A stretch of 61,887 nt of DNA from Prochlorococcus sp. AG-347-J14 (GCA_003281505.1 QCBU01000010.1:1-61887), one strand, 5' to 3'; counted from the first letter of the stretch, positions 1 through 7,488 are shown. The notes: a model not told the origin generated them from the sequence alone. Program-made: numbers and translations.

Positions 1-138
1 GTTGCAATTAGCTTCAGTGTAAATTTTATTATTTAAAAATTTTGCTTCACTTTGTAATTGAGGATCAGCAAAGGCCAAAGTGCTATTACCAATGAGAAAA
101 GAGGCGAAGGCAATTTGCAAATAATGATATTTAATCAA
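1..138 (-). CDS. partial exported protein (5' end only)
   Basis: The minus strand reads into the window edge without a stop, starting at a TTG at 138. The first 25 or so residues have a basic start, a hydrophobic core and an AFAD-like cleavage region, so this is the N-terminus of a secreted or periplasmic protein. The rest, and so the function, lies outside the window. There is no clear ribosome binding site, and another start is possible. Confidence 0.5.
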   Translation of the reverse strand, partial: MIKYHYLQIAFASFLIGNSTLAFADPQLQSEAKFLNNKIYTEANCN

Positions 139-324
139 ATTTTTTTTTGGAGTTAGATAATTTATAGATTAAAAAACCAATAAAATCTACATATTTAAAA
201 ATATTGATGTAATTTAGAATAAATTAAATCCTTAGTTTTAAAGTGGCAATTGAATATTCAAAAGAAAATATAACAACATAATTAAAAAAACTTTTTTAGG
301 ATATTAGAAATCAAACTCCTGATA

Positions 325-579
325 ATGATGAATAAATTTAAAGATAATTTTTCGAGCGAAAGTTTTTATCCAGACTCTAATTTCTACATTGATAATAAGG
401 AACCTGAAGAAACTCAAGTTTCAGAAAATCAAAAATCCAAAATAGAGAGGGATTTTGAATGGCCTAATAGCTATTGGTATATTGCTGAAAGGACTAATGG
501 TCGTCTTGCAATGATTGGATTTATGGCCGTGATTATTAACTACACCTTATTTGGCTGGATAGCATATCCTTTCCTTTAA
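325..579 (+). CDS. hli: high-light-inducible protein (Hli)
   Basis: 84-residue single-helix chlorophyll-binding protein of the Hli/Scp (CAB-related) family. The signature ERTNGRLAMIGF lies at about residues 55-66, with the glutamate and asparagine/arginine expected to ligate chlorophyll and form the dimer salt bridge, followed by one membrane helix to about residue 80. Family members protect photosystems under high light and other stress in thylakoids. The N-terminal half is acidic and polar, longer than in the 42-residue Hli proteins near 18.4 and 19.3 kb. The next gene starts at the base after the stop codon, so the two are probably co-translated. Confidence 0.93.
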   Translation: MMNKFKDNFSSESFYPDSNFYIDNKEPEETQVSENQKSKIERDFEWPNSYWYIAERTNGRLAMIGFMAVIINYTLFGWIAYPFL

Positions 580-807
580 ATGAGTAACTCAAATTTTGAT
601 AAAAATGGAGTTGATAGTTTTGGATTCCATTGGCTTCAATATGTTGCTTTTGTTATAACTGCATTTGCTATCTATTTTGGTTGGGCTTTTTTAAATGATG
701 CTAAATTTCATCATTTTGCTCTAAAAATATTCAAGTTCTGGAATTGCAATGGATATAACCCTTTAAGTTATTGCGTTATGCGTTGGAAAGTTGATTTTTA
801 TCCTTAA
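580..807 (+). CDS. hypothetical small membrane protein following hli
   Basis: 75-residue frame whose ATG directly follows the TAA of the hli gene, which suggests translational coupling. One hydrophobic segment (about residues 19-36) is followed by a short amphipathic, aromatic-rich tail. I do not recognise a family. The C-terminal part (after about residue 50) looks less regular, so a frameshifted or eroded end cannot be excluded. Being coupled to an Hli gene suggests a thylakoid location, but that is inference. Confidence 0.55.
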   Translation: MSNSNFDKNGVDSFGFHWLQYVAFVITAFAIYFGWAFLNDAKFHHFALKIFKFWNCNGYNPLSYCVMRWKVDFYP

Positions 808-1207
808 AAAAACTTCTCAAACTGTTCCCATTCTTACTTTTAATTAGTTTGTCGCATCTTCAAAACCTTATGGAGCAATAAGTAAACTTTAAATAACGTT
901 TATTGAAAATCAAACAACCATAAGAAAGTCATATAAGTTTTAAGAAGAGAAATGGGGTTATAACTAGATTTTTAACTTCAAATTGTATATATAGGTTATC
1001 CTGTATTTATGATTTTGAAGCAATAGTTCGAGGGTTTAAATCCTTTCATTTTAACTAAATACCATTCAATTCATAATAAAGAGAAGAGTTCCCAACTATT
1101 TTTTCCTCTCATTTGTATAAAAGCTCTTCAGGGGGCTTTTAAAGCTTTGGATAACTTAGAAAGTGTATCACTCAACATTAAAAAAGACATCGAGGTTTGA
1201 TTTTTAA
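808..1207. other. gene-free stretch
   Basis: About 400 bases between the gene pair at 325-807 and the convergent rluF-like gene. No credible reading frame was found on either strand. It contains a terminator-like hairpin near 1119-1140. A short GGGTTTAAATCC segment at about 1031-1042 looks superficially like a tRNA T-arm but has no tRNA body. Confidence 0.5.
1119..1140 (-). terminator. possible terminator of the rluF-like gene
   Basis: AAAAGC pairs with GCTTTT around a 10-base loop, about 70 bases beyond the stop of the minus-strand gene. Read on the minus strand, the 3' arm ends in a short U run. The stem is weak, so this is only a plausible intrinsic terminator. Confidence 0.35.
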
Positions 1208-1981
1208 TTAGTCATGAGTCTTTGAGGATTTTTCAAGTAATCGATTTAATTCGATGAGTTCTTCTTTTGTGAATTCTCGATATTTTCCTGTTGACACGTC
1301 TAACTTAATATTCATAATTCTTACACGTTTTAATGATCGTACTCTGTACCCTAAAGACTCACACATTCTTCTAATCTGTCGGTTAAGTCCTTGAGTGAGT
1401 ATTATTTTAAATTTTTTTGGACCCAATTTTTTAACGAAACAATTCCTAGTTATGGTGTCTAATATTTCAACTCCATTACTCATGCTTTGAATAAAGTCGT
1501 TATTAATCGGACGATTAACGTTTACAATATATTCTTTTTCATGATTATTTCTTGCTCTGAGTATTTTATTTACGATATCTCCATCATTAGTTAAAAAAAT
1601 CAATCCTTCACTGAGCTTATCTAATCTTCCAATAGGAAAAATTCTTTTAGGATATTTAATGAAATCTATAACATTGTTTGATTCTACTTTTCTATCTGTT
1701 GTACAAACAATTCCTACAGGTTTATTAAAGGCTAAGTATATGTTTTTTTGTCTCTTTGAAGTTTCTATTCTTTGACCTTTAACTTCTACTTGATCACTTT
1801 CTTCAACTTTGGAGCCAATTTCTGGAATTTTTCCGTTAATGGTTACCTGTCCTTCTAAAATTAATCTATCTGCCTCTCTTCTAGAACAATAACCGACTTC
1901 GCTTAGATATTTATTAATTCTGGTAGCCATTTTGGATGTTTCTTTTTTATCTGTACTAAAAAATTCAACTAATCTCCTCAT
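1208..1981 (-). CDS. rluF: 23S rRNA pseudouridine synthase, RluF/RluB type
   Basis: 257 residues. An N-terminal S4 RNA-binding domain (about residues 21-70, with CSRREADRLI) is followed by a pseudouridine synthase domain with the catalytic motif GRLDKLSEGL, aspartate 121. This makes it an RsuA/RluB/E/F-family enzyme that isomerises uridines in rRNA. The GRLDK-S-GL form and lack of a long tail resemble RluF more than RsuA, but the exact target base cannot be read from sequence. A second ATG at residue 18 (1930) begins MATRINKYL, as family members usually do, and may be the true start; the first 17 residues are not conserved-looking. Confidence 0.85.
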   Translation of the reverse strand: MRRLVEFFSTDKKETSKMATRINKYLSEVGYCSRREADRLILEGQVTINGKIPEIGSKVEESDQVEVKGQRIETSKRQKNIYLAFNKPVGIVCTTDRKVESNNVIDFIKYPKRIFPIGRLDKLSEGLIFLTNDGDIVNKILRARNNHEKEYIVNVNRPINNDFIQSMSNGVEILDTITRNCFVKKLGPKKFKIILTQGLNRQIRRMCESLGYRVRSLKRVRIMNIKLDVSTGKYREFTKEELIELNRLLEKSSKTHD

Positions 1982-2077
1982 ATTTTAGATCGACTGTCAA
2001 TTTTAGTTAATTTTCTCATTATTGGATTTCAGATTATTTTTATCAGTAATTTATAACGCACAGATCTAACTCTTTTT

Positions 2078-2323
2078 TTAATTCCAATTTTTTTCAATTT
2101 TCCTCCATCCCTTAGAAAGTAATCTTTCATAAATTTCTCTAGCTAAATCTATTTCAACAGAAACTGTATTTGTCATTTCTGGTGGATTGTTTCCTAATCC
2201 TCCCACTATTTTTCCAGTATCTATAAACATATATTCAAAAACTCCATCAATACTCTTATCGTTTTTCATAAATCTTTTAACTTCTGAACTATTTGAATTA
2301 ATCAACCAATAAGATTTAGCCAT
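2078..2323 (-). CDS. DUF1651-like protein
   Basis: 81 residues, soluble. It matches what I know of the picocyanobacterial DUF1651 family: an N-terminal WLINS segment, a mid-protein V-V-I stretch and a C-terminal AREIYERLLSKGWR block. The function of the family is unknown. Two further proteins in this window (16155-16424 and, less clearly, 4841-5104) have the same closing pattern, so a paralogous family is spread through this region. The gene lies 32 bases upstream of the YedK-like gene start region on the same strand and may be co-transcribed. Confidence 0.7.
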   Translation of the reverse strand: MAKSYWLINSNSSEVKRFMKNDKSIDGVFEYMFIDTGKIVGGLGNNPPEMTNTVSVEIDLAREIYERLLSKGWRKIEKNWN

Positions 2324-2355
2324 TAATCTAACCTTGGAATTAATAGGCGTTTCAT

Positions 2356-2994
2356 TTAAAACAAACTCAATTGATCAGTTTCTTTTTTCTTTACATCCTC
2401 TACTAGCCAACCATCAGGGGACCAACTCATCATGATTGCAAATAATCCTCTTAATTCATCTGCATCTTTAACTTGCTCTATCCATTGTTCCTCATATCCA
2501 TTAGAAACGATCACAGGCATGCGGTGATGTAAAGGTTTAATTAAATCATTTGGTTCAGTTGTTAAAACGCAGCAACTTTCAAGTTCTACTCCATCTGGTG
2601 AAGTCCACTTACTCCAAATTCCGCCCAACCAAAAAGTCTCATAATTCGATTTTCGAACACGATATTTTTTTTCAAAAAAACCGCTCGCAGGTATTAAGCA
2701 CCTCTTATGTTTCCAACTTCCACTAAATAATTTTTTTTCTTCTACAGTTTCTGATCTTGCATTAAATGGTCTTGGTCTCTCTTTATCAAATGGGTCTCTG
2801 GCCCAAGGAGAAATAAAGCCCCATGTCATAAAAGTAGTTTTAATTCTTCCTTCGTTTTTAATTACAAGAACAGGATCATTAGGTCTTATTAGACTTTGAG
2901 TTTTATATTTATAATCAAGTCCAATTGGATAGTCTTGTTTCAAAACCTTTGGCAACTTCTCAAATTTAGTTTTCAGCTCAAATCTTCCGCACAT
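2356..2994 (-). CDS. yedK: SRAP/YedK abasic-site processing protein
   Basis: 212 residues of the SOS-response-associated peptidase family (YedK/HMCES). These proteins form a thiazolidine crosslink between Cys2 and abasic sites in single-stranded DNA, shielding them during replication. The start MCGRF supplies Cys2, and the conserved active-site elements NARSET, the ASGFFE glutamate and the LHHRMP histidine are all present, so the enzyme looks intact. It is slightly short but within the family range. Confidence 0.9.
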   Translation of the reverse strand: MCGRFELKTKFEKLPKVLKQDYPIGLDYKYKTQSLIRPNDPVLVIKNEGRIKTTFMTWGFISPWARDPFDKERPRPFNARSETVEEKKLFSGSWKHKRCLIPASGFFEKKYRVRKSNYETFWLGGIWSKWTSPDGVELESCCVLTTEPNDLIKPLHHRMPVIVSNGYEEQWIEQVKDADELRGLFAIMMSWSPDGWLVEDVKKKETDQLSLF

Positions 2995-3182
2995 TGATTT
3001 TTAAAAAATTTTTAAAACTCTTTTAAAAAAAACAGTAAATTTACCTTATTTTAGATCTACTTTCAGTTTTCTCAAACAAAAAATAATTTTTGATCGTAGA
3101 AATTTTTATCCAAATAATTAAAAGAAAATATAAATATTGAAAAGCTTCCTCAAATTTAATTTGAATGATTCAAACTTGAGTA

Positions 3183-3329
3183 ATGACTGACCCTATTCTT
3201 TATTTTTCTATGTTACTGGGACTTGGAGGAGTTTATGTATTAATCTCTTCCTTCCATGATGATGACGATGATGATGATGATGGAGAAAAATATATTTATA
3301 ATCTCGAACAAACTTATTTAGCGAGATAG
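3183..3329 (+). CDS. small membrane protein with poly-aspartate run
   Basis: 48-residue frame. Residues 5-24 form one hydrophobic helix with a GLGG turn, followed by eight consecutive aspartates (residues 26-33) encoded by a GAT/GAC repeat, then a tyrosine-rich tail. It has an ATG start and a clean stop. The architecture (one helix then an acidic tail) resembles the mini-protein at 5375-5488. Function unknown; the acidic run could bind metal, but that is speculation. Confidence 0.55.
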   Translation: MTDPILYFSMLLGLGGVYVLISSFHDDDDDDDDGEKYIYNLEQTYLAR

Positions 3330-3575
3330 TTGATTTGCTTATAAAAACACATTATCTTCAAAATTTCTTGCAAAATTATGCTACCACTGAAAATTGTTCT
3401 ATAGGAGTAACGAAAATATTTTCTTTCTTTTCAAATCTTCTTGAATATTATATTAATTTTTACATTAGTTTGTTGGTCCTCTATCCGTATATGTTTGTGC
3501 CTTAAACCGTACATTTTTATTAGTCGATTAATAAGCATCCATAGTTAGAACATAGTAGTAACCAGAATAAATTAA

Positions 3576-3761
3576 ATGCCTTCAACACCAATAAATTCTT
3601 GTAATAAATATGTGTTGAGTTACAAAGATTCAACAAATAAAACACATGAAGTTGGTTTCTACGCGCGAGATGCATACGATTGCCTATTGCTTGCGAGAGA
3701 ATTCAACACGTACGTACATGACAATCCAGGATCTGTAATCAGAATCCAACAAAAATTTTGA
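3576..3761 (+). CDS. hypothetical small soluble protein
   Basis: 61 residues with no membrane segment. The pattern YVLSYKDSTNKTHEVGFYARDAYDCL reduces to alternating hydrophobic strands followed by a helix, typical of a small alpha/beta domain. I do not recognise a named family. It lies 11 bases upstream of the next small gene (3773-3937), so the two probably form an operon. Codon use matches the neighbours. Confidence 0.6.
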   Translation: MPSTPINSCNKYVLSYKDSTNKTHEVGFYARDAYDCLLLAREFNTYVHDNPGSVIRIQQKF

Positions 3762-3772
3762 GGAAATTAATT

Positions 3773-3937
3773 ATGAATTTTAAAAAATCACCATTCGCAA
3801 TTCAAGATAAAAATGCAAGAGATCTTGATAATGCAAAAGATTATCCAACAATTGCAGATTTAATCAGAGAACAGAAAGTTCCACAAGATTACACAAATAC
3901 AGTTCACCATCGTAGAGATTTAGACTCTCTTGGTTAG
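3773..3937 (+). CDS. hypothetical 54-residue protein
   Basis: ATG at 3773 preceded by a GAGGAAATTAATT purine-rich stretch that can serve as a ribosome binding site. Charged, soluble, with no hydrophobic helix; ends HHRRDLDSLG. It follows 3576-3761 by 11 bases and is probably co-transcribed. No family recognised. Confidence 0.6.
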   Translation: MNFKKSPFAIQDKNARDLDNAKDYPTIADLIREQKVPQDYTNTVHHRRDLDSLG

Positions 3938-4006
3938 TTTACTAGAATAGCTATTTACTAATTTTTAAAAATTAAAGATTATGTTTAATCCAATTTTCTG
4001 ATTGAT

Positions 4007-4174
4007 TCATAAGATAATATTTTCTTCCTCAAGTTTCTTTTTAAGCTCTATAGGCATATATGCAATATCTTTTTTTATTGCATTAATTGCATCTCTATAC
4101 TTTTCAGGTTCAGCTAAAAGCATTTTTATTAAATTGTATTGGCTTTCAATTTCTTCAGAAGAAAATTTTCCCAT
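4007..4174 (-). CDS. hypothetical 55-residue charged protein
   Basis: Minus-strand frame with ATG at 4174. It is rich in Glu and Lys and predicted helical (starts MGKFSSEEIESQY, ends KKKLEEENIIL). The plus-strand frame over the same bases is hydrophobic and lacks such regularity, which favours this strand. It follows the DUF3303 gene (4230-4541) by about 55 bases on the same strand, so the two may be co-transcribed. Function unknown. Confidence 0.55.
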   Translation of the reverse strand: MGKFSSEEIESQYNLIKMLLAEPEKYRDAINAIKKDIAYMPIELKKKLEEENIIL

Positions 4175-4229
4175 AAAATCTTTTATTACCCTTTTATATT
4201 AAATCAACAATCAAACAAAACATTAACTA

Positions 4230-4541
4230 TTAGTTAGAGGCTGCTGCAATTTCTTTATGGACAGAAAGAAATTCTTTATCCGTTAGAACTGGTGTAACTT
4301 CTATTTCTACACCAAAATTATCAACCCAGATACTACTCCATTTCCAAATGTTCTGATGGTTGGAAGATTCAACTATTGCCCAACCATTAGCTCCCTCAGG
4401 ATTTACTACTCGATTAAGAACTTTAAACCCATCAAATTCATCACCTTCGCATCCTCCTTCAACAAAACCCGCAAAAGCTTCGGCTCCTTGCATATGACTT
4501 TCTTGATCTGGAAATTGCCAGTGAACTATGTAAGTTTGCAT
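4230..4541 (-). CDS. DUF3303-like protein
   Basis: 103 residues beginning MQTYIVHWQFPDQ, a compact ferredoxin-like-fold start typical of DUF3303 and related dimeric alpha/beta-barrel proteins. The block GWAIVESSNHQNIWKW and a following W..I-V segment fit that family. Members are common in marine cyanobacteria; the biochemical role is not established. No signal peptide or membrane helix. Confidence 0.75.
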   Translation of the reverse strand: MQTYIVHWQFPDQESHMQGAEAFAGFVEGGCEGDEFDGFKVLNRVVNPEGANGWAIVESSNHQNIWKWSSIWVDNFGVEIEVTPVLTDKEFLSVHKEIAAASN

Positions 4542-4689
4542 GAATAAAATTATTTTTTTAATTATTAATTATCGAATTTAAAAATTAAATAAAAAATCTT
4601 TAAACACTAATTAAATTAAAAGGGGCTTAAGCCTAAAAGGAAAAATAGCAAAAAAAAAGACTCTTACGAGCCTAGGTGATGGGGACTCC

Positions 4690-4840
4690 TATAATGACAA
4701 ATTAAACAGAAACAAACAACCCCATCAATAGGTAATTTTAAATACTTACAAACACCATATGTAGTGCTAAGATTTTAAAAAGGCTGGGTGATGGGGATTA
4801 TCCCGCTTTTTGATTGGGGCGAAGCTAACGCCCTTTTTTT
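4690..4840 (+). ncRNA. candidate small RNA or leader RNA with alternative helices
   Basis: A TATAAT box at 4690-4695 would start a transcript near 4702. Inside it, CCCCATCA (4720-4727) is an exact complement of TGATGGGG (4789-4796), closing a long stem. The GGGGA of that same arm can instead pair with TCCC at 4801-4804. A strong GC hairpin with seven Ts (4817-4840) ends the segment. The reading frame at 4841 begins directly after the T run, so this could be a free-standing sRNA or a regulated leader. A second copy of GGTGATGGGGA lies at 4675-4685, just before the TATAAT box. Confidence 0.45.
4817..4840 (+). terminator. intrinsic terminator immediately before the gene at 4841
   Basis: GGGCG (4817-4821) pairs with CGCCC (4829-4833) around a 7-base loop, followed by seven Ts. 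It is the strongest hairpin-plus-T-run in this region. Its position abutting an ATG is unusual: it either ends an upstream sRNA or acts as an attenuator for the following gene. Confidence 0.7.
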
Positions 4841-5104
4841 ATGGAAAAATTTACTTTAATCAATAAAGCCAAATCGAGGATTAAAGTATTTGAACCTTTT
4901 GATGATAGTTCTAAGAACCCTTTTATCATTAATGCAATTTTAATTTCTTATGGTTGTGTGCTTAAGCGAACAAGTAAGTCAGTTATGAAAGGCTCTAGGG
5001 TTGAATCTATTGAAGAAGCGAGAAAAGAATATAAAAAACTATTAGAGGAAAGCTGGGAAAAAACTTATCGATTCAACATTTTTTTTAAAAAAAGTGGTTT
5101 ATAG
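4841..5104 (+). CDS. DUF1651-like protein
   Basis: 87 residues. The C-terminal block SIEEARKEYKKLLEESWEKT matches the A-R-x-x-Y/W-x-x-L-x-x-x-W pattern of the DUF1651-like genes at 2078 and 16155, and the N-terminus MEKFTLINKAKSRI carries the same L-I-N motif. No function is established. The start is odd: the ATG follows the seven Ts of a terminator with no Shine-Dalgarno sequence, so expression would need read-through or an internal start. Confidence 0.6.
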   Translation: MEKFTLINKAKSRIKVFEPFDDSSKNPFIINAILISYGCVLKRTSKSVMKGSRVESIEEARKEYKKLLEESWEKTYRFNIFFKKSGL

Positions 5105-5173
5105 GTACTTTACATAAAATTTGACATGATTAAAAATTAATTGCTAGATAAGCTTCAGAATTGAAGATTAATC

Positions 5174-5341
5174 ATGAAAAAAGATATTTATTCAAATATT
5201 AAAAATTCAGATGCTTTGGAAAGTTTTTTTGAATGTATAACTTCTTGTAGCATCAATAGTGAGGGAGTGGATTGCACAACGGCTTGTTATATAAAATACT
5301 TAGAACCAAACAATATCGATTACCCTTTAAAATTTTCATAA
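5174..5341 (+). CDS. small four-cysteine protein
   Basis: 55 residues. Cysteines 21, 25, 34 and 38 form two CxxxC pairs (CITSC and CTTAC), a spacing that could form disulfides or bind a metal in a helical hairpin. No signal peptide. I do not know a named family. It precedes the membrane mini-gene at 5375 by 33 bases on the same strand. Confidence 0.6.
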   Translation: MKKDIYSNIKNSDALESFFECITSCSINSEGVDCTTACYIKYLEPNNIDYPLKFS

Positions 5342-5374
5342 GCAAAGCTTATTGATAATTGTTATATTTCATTG

Positions 5375-5488
5375 ATGTTATTTCCTCCTCCTCAAGTTAT
5401 TTTTGGTCTATTGCTTTTATCTGTAGCAATTGTTCTTATCTGGGATATTAGAAACAATCCCTTTGGAGAAGACGAAGACGGAATTTAA
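5375..5488 (+). CDS. 37-residue single-helix membrane protein
   Basis: MLFPPPQVIFGLL opens the protein, followed by a hydrophobic helix (about residues 8-23) and an acidic tail (GEDEDG). The start pattern M-x-x-P-x-P-Q-x-x-x-G-L-L recurs in the 34-residue frame at 53787-53891, so two members of one tiny membrane family occur in the window. Too short to identify by homology; the shared pattern is the main support. Confidence 0.5.
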   Translation: MLFPPPQVIFGLLLLSVAIVLIWDIRNNPFGEDEDGI

Positions 5489-5491
5489 TCT

Positions 5492-5608
5492 TCAACTAGG
5501 AAGCTGATTTGTAGGTGGTGCGTGAAATTGCCGTTTCTTTCTTTTGAGTCTTTTGTAAGCGACTAAAGAGCCTAATAATAACAATGTAATAGCTATTGAG
5601 TTAATCAT
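5492..5608 (-). CDS. 38-residue membrane protein
   Basis: Minus-strand frame with ATG at 5608. One hydrophobic helix (residues 3-18) is followed by a strongly basic segment (KRLKRKKR) and a proline-containing tail. Convergent with the gene ending at 5488, three bases apart. Typical of small single-pass proteins with a cytoplasmic basic tail. No family recognised. Confidence 0.5.
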   Translation of the reverse strand: MINSIAITLLLLGSLVAYKRLKRKKRQFHAPPTNQLPS

Positions 5609-5787
5609 ATCAAGTAGTTTTATATATATAAAAACAAATATGTTCTAAATATCAATGACTAAATTTATTTTTTCTAAAAAGTGGTTAATTATGGACTAAT
5701 TTTTAATATTTTGCTTTTTCATTAGGTACCTAAAACAACCAAGAGAAAATGCTTATCTGACCAAAAGTCATTGCTATGCAATAAGAA

Positions 5788-5892
5788 TCACTTTTTCTTA
5801 TTTCTCATTTGATATTGCAGAACAGCTTTTAAATGTTGTACTTCTTTTTCTAAAGTCTCAATTCTTTTTTCTAGTTCTTCATTAGTTGCCAT
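5788..5892 (-). CDS. 34-residue coiled-coil peptide
   Basis: ATG at 5892. The sequence runs in clear heptads (LEKRIETLEKEVQHLKAVL), so it should form a dimeric or trimeric coiled coil. The heptad pattern spans nearly the entire frame, which is unlikely by chance. Function unknown; possibly an oligomerisation partner of another small protein. Confidence 0.5.
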   Translation of the reverse strand: MATNEELEKRIETLEKEVQHLKAVLQYQMRNKKK

Positions 5893-6036
5893 ATTTTATA
5901 AAGATAAATTCATTCATATTTATACTATTAAAAAACAACTTTTTACCCATAATAAATGTCTAATAAGTAATAGAACCTATTGATGTGCCTAATCTCTCTA
6001 GATAAATTATATAGAGTATAAATTTAGGGGTAATTT

Positions 6037-6180
6037 ATGAGTGGAGATTATGAGACACTAGAAATAAATCAACCTAAAATTACATATCTTCAGAAAAGAT
6101 CCGAAAATAATTCAGAATGGTTAGATGAATTAATCAACCAAATTGAAGATATGAAAAACAATATATCCAAATCTGCTTAA
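6037..6180 (+). CDS. 47-residue protein, first gene of a coupled micro-operon
   Basis: ATG at 6037 after a TTAGGGGTAA segment. Acidic and helical, no membrane helix. Its TAA overlaps the ATG of the next gene (TAATG), the first of several tight junctions in the series ending at 7008. No family recognised. Confidence 0.5.
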   Translation: MSGDYETLEINQPKITYLQKRSENNSEWLDELINQIEDMKNNISKSA

Positions 6181-6296
6181 TGACAGAAAAAGAGCTGAAG
6201 GAATTAGAGAAATTTGCAAAAGAAAATGGATACAATGACGAGCTAAAAGATATATATTTAAGGGAAGTTATTGACAGAAATAAAGAATACGAATGA
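6180..6296 (+). CDS. 38-residue charged helical peptide
   Basis: Starts at 6180 inside the previous stop and ends in an ATGA overlap with the gene at 6293. Almost entirely charged and helical (MTEKELKELEKFAKENGY). The two junctions are its best evidence of being translated. Function unknown. Confidence 0.5.
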   Translation: MTEKELKELEKFAKENGYNDELKDIYLREVIDRNKEYE

Positions 6297-6523
6297 GATC
6301 TAATTTTCGACCAAACATTCGACTTGCTACAAACATTCTTTTAGTTGTTGGTACTTTTGCAATTGCTTTAAAGATTACTCCAATAGCGCAAGTATATAAG
6401 GAAAAAAATTTATGTATTAAATATTTAAAACATCAAATAGATCGAGACAAACTTATCAAAAGACTAAAAATAGTTAAACAAGCAAACCCATCTAGTATTT
6501 GTGAATCTATCCTCAAAAGTTAA
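6293..6523 (+). CDS. membrane-anchored hypothetical protein
   Basis: 76 residues with one N-terminal hydrophobic segment (about residues 12-30) and a soluble basic tail holding two cysteines (KNLCIKYL and SSICESIL). The design is similar to the protein at 9660-9890, which also has an N-terminal anchor followed by a cysteine-bearing helical region, though identity is low. It begins in an ATGA overlap with 6180-6296 and is followed two bases later by the DUF3721-like gene. Confidence 0.6.
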   Translation: MRSNFRPNIRLATNILLVVGTFAIALKITPIAQVYKEKNLCIKYLKHQIDRDKLIKRLKIVKQANPSSICESILKS

Positions 6524-6525
6524 AA

Positions 6526-6747
6526 ATGCGTATTATTCTTAGACATTTTAAATTTTTTATTTTTTTATTTTTCTTATCTCTAAATTTCAATAATTATTCT
6601 CTTGCACATATGAGGGGTACATTTCTTTCTGAGGAGGAAGCTGAAAAAAGGGCTTTAGAACTTGGTTGCGAAGGAATACATAAGAATCAAGATAAATGGA
6701 TGCCATGCAAAAACGAAAAAGAATTACATATGTATTTGAGGAAATAG
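6526..6747 (+). CDS. DUF3721-like secreted protein
   Basis: 73 residues. A signal peptide (about residues 1-27, ending LAHM) is followed by the compact block EEAEKRALELGCEGIHKNQD and KWMPCKNEKELHMYL. The C-x-G-x-H ... W-M-P-C pattern is what I associate with DUF3721, found in marine cyanobacteria and some phages. The two cysteines would form a disulfide in the periplasm. Function is not established. The next gene starts immediately after its stop codon. Confidence 0.75.
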   Translation: MRIILRHFKFFIFLFFLSLNFNNYSLAHMRGTFLSEEEAEKRALELGCEGIHKNQDKWMPCKNEKELHMYLRK

Positions 6748-7008
6748 ATGGAAAAATTAAAAACAAATCAGAGAAAAATTCACAGAAAAATAACCGCAAT
6801 TTCAGCAATCCCCTTACTAATTACTATTATATCTGGGACTATTTATAGTATTCTTCAACCATTAGGAGTAGATGCTTTTTGGTTAATAAAATGGCATACG
6901 GGTAATTTTGGCATTATTAATTTGCAACCTTTTTACTCGATATTTCTTGGTATAGCTTCAATAATCTCAATAATATCTGGCGTTAAACTATTACAACAAA
7001 AATCTTAG
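6748..7008 (+). CDS. two-helix membrane protein, PepSY-TM-like
   Basis: 86 residues with a basic N-terminus (RKIHRKIT), a first membrane helix (about 18-37), a central KWHTGNFG segment and a second helix (about 61-80). The histidine-bearing R-K-I-H-R and W-H-T-G motifs resemble the transmembrane part of PepSY-associated proteins, where such histidines can bind haem, but the match is only by pattern. It is the last gene of the coupled series and directly follows the secreted DUF3721-like gene, so the two may act together at the membrane. Confidence 0.6.
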   Translation: MEKLKTNQRKIHRKITAISAIPLLITIISGTIYSILQPLGVDAFWLIKWHTGNFGIINLQPFYSIFLGIASIISIISGVKLLQQKS

Positions 7009-7036
7009 ATATATTCTAAGCCAAGCCAAAATCTAA

Positions 7037-7234
7037 CTAATTAATACTATTTGCGCCCCCACTTACTAAAAAAATTATCGCTCCTAGTGCCATTGTTGCT
7101 ACACCCATATAAGGGTATTTCTTAATTCTTGATTTAGTAATTGGAAGCCATGAAAGGTATCTATCAGATTTATTTAATTCATTTTTTTGTCTTGGTGGCA
7201 ATCCTAATTCTTCTCTTCTTTTAGCTTCGCCCAT
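7037..7234 (-). CDS. DUF2839 protein
   Basis: 65 residues starting MGEAKRREELGLPPRQ, the hallmark of the cyanobacterial DUF2839 family, with one C-terminal membrane helix (about residues 43-59). Function unknown. A second DUF2839 gene lies at 9442-9657 with the same opening but different length and helix, so the family is duplicated here. Convergent with the micro-operon ending at 7008. Confidence 0.85.
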   Translation of the reverse strand: MGEAKRREELGLPPRQKNELNKSDRYLSWLPITKSRIKKYPYMGVATMALGAIIFLVSGGANSIN

Positions 7235-7341
7235 AATCTTAAATTTGTTTATGTATCAATATTAAAAATTATGTTCTACACCTGCGAGTTAACTTTATTA
7301 AAAAAAGAGGTCCTTTTTTAGATAAACAAATTATTTAAAAT

Positions 7342-7488
7342 TTATTTGGCCTTCTTTAAATATAGATTCTTTGTATTTGCCTGATCTGATGTAAATAACA
7401 AAATTAAGATAGTTCCAACTAGAAATGAAAAAATCATTGTCAAACCAACAACTTCAACCATTTCACTAGGCAGATAATTTAGAAACAT
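7342..7488 (-). CDS. 48-residue membrane protein
   Basis: ATG at 7488. One long hydrophobic helix (about residues 11-33) is flanked by an acidic N-terminal segment (PSEMVE) and a polar, lysine-rich C-terminus. It resembles the low-molecular-weight single-helix proteins common in cyanobacterial thylakoids, but I cannot match it to a known photosystem subunit. Confidence 0.5.
   Translation of the reverse strand: MFLNYLPSEMVEVVGLTMIFSFLVGTILILLFTSDQANTKNLYLKKAK

Noticed and set aside
1024..1050. Possible tRNA fragment
   Set aside because: A GGGTTTAAATCC-like T-arm occurs but the T-loop is abnormal and no acceptor, D-arm or anticodon arm can be built.
4002..4202. Plus-strand hydrophobic frame
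   Set aside because: The minus-strand 55-residue frame over the same bases has a clearly charged, helical composition and a clean ATG; the plus frame is its shadow.
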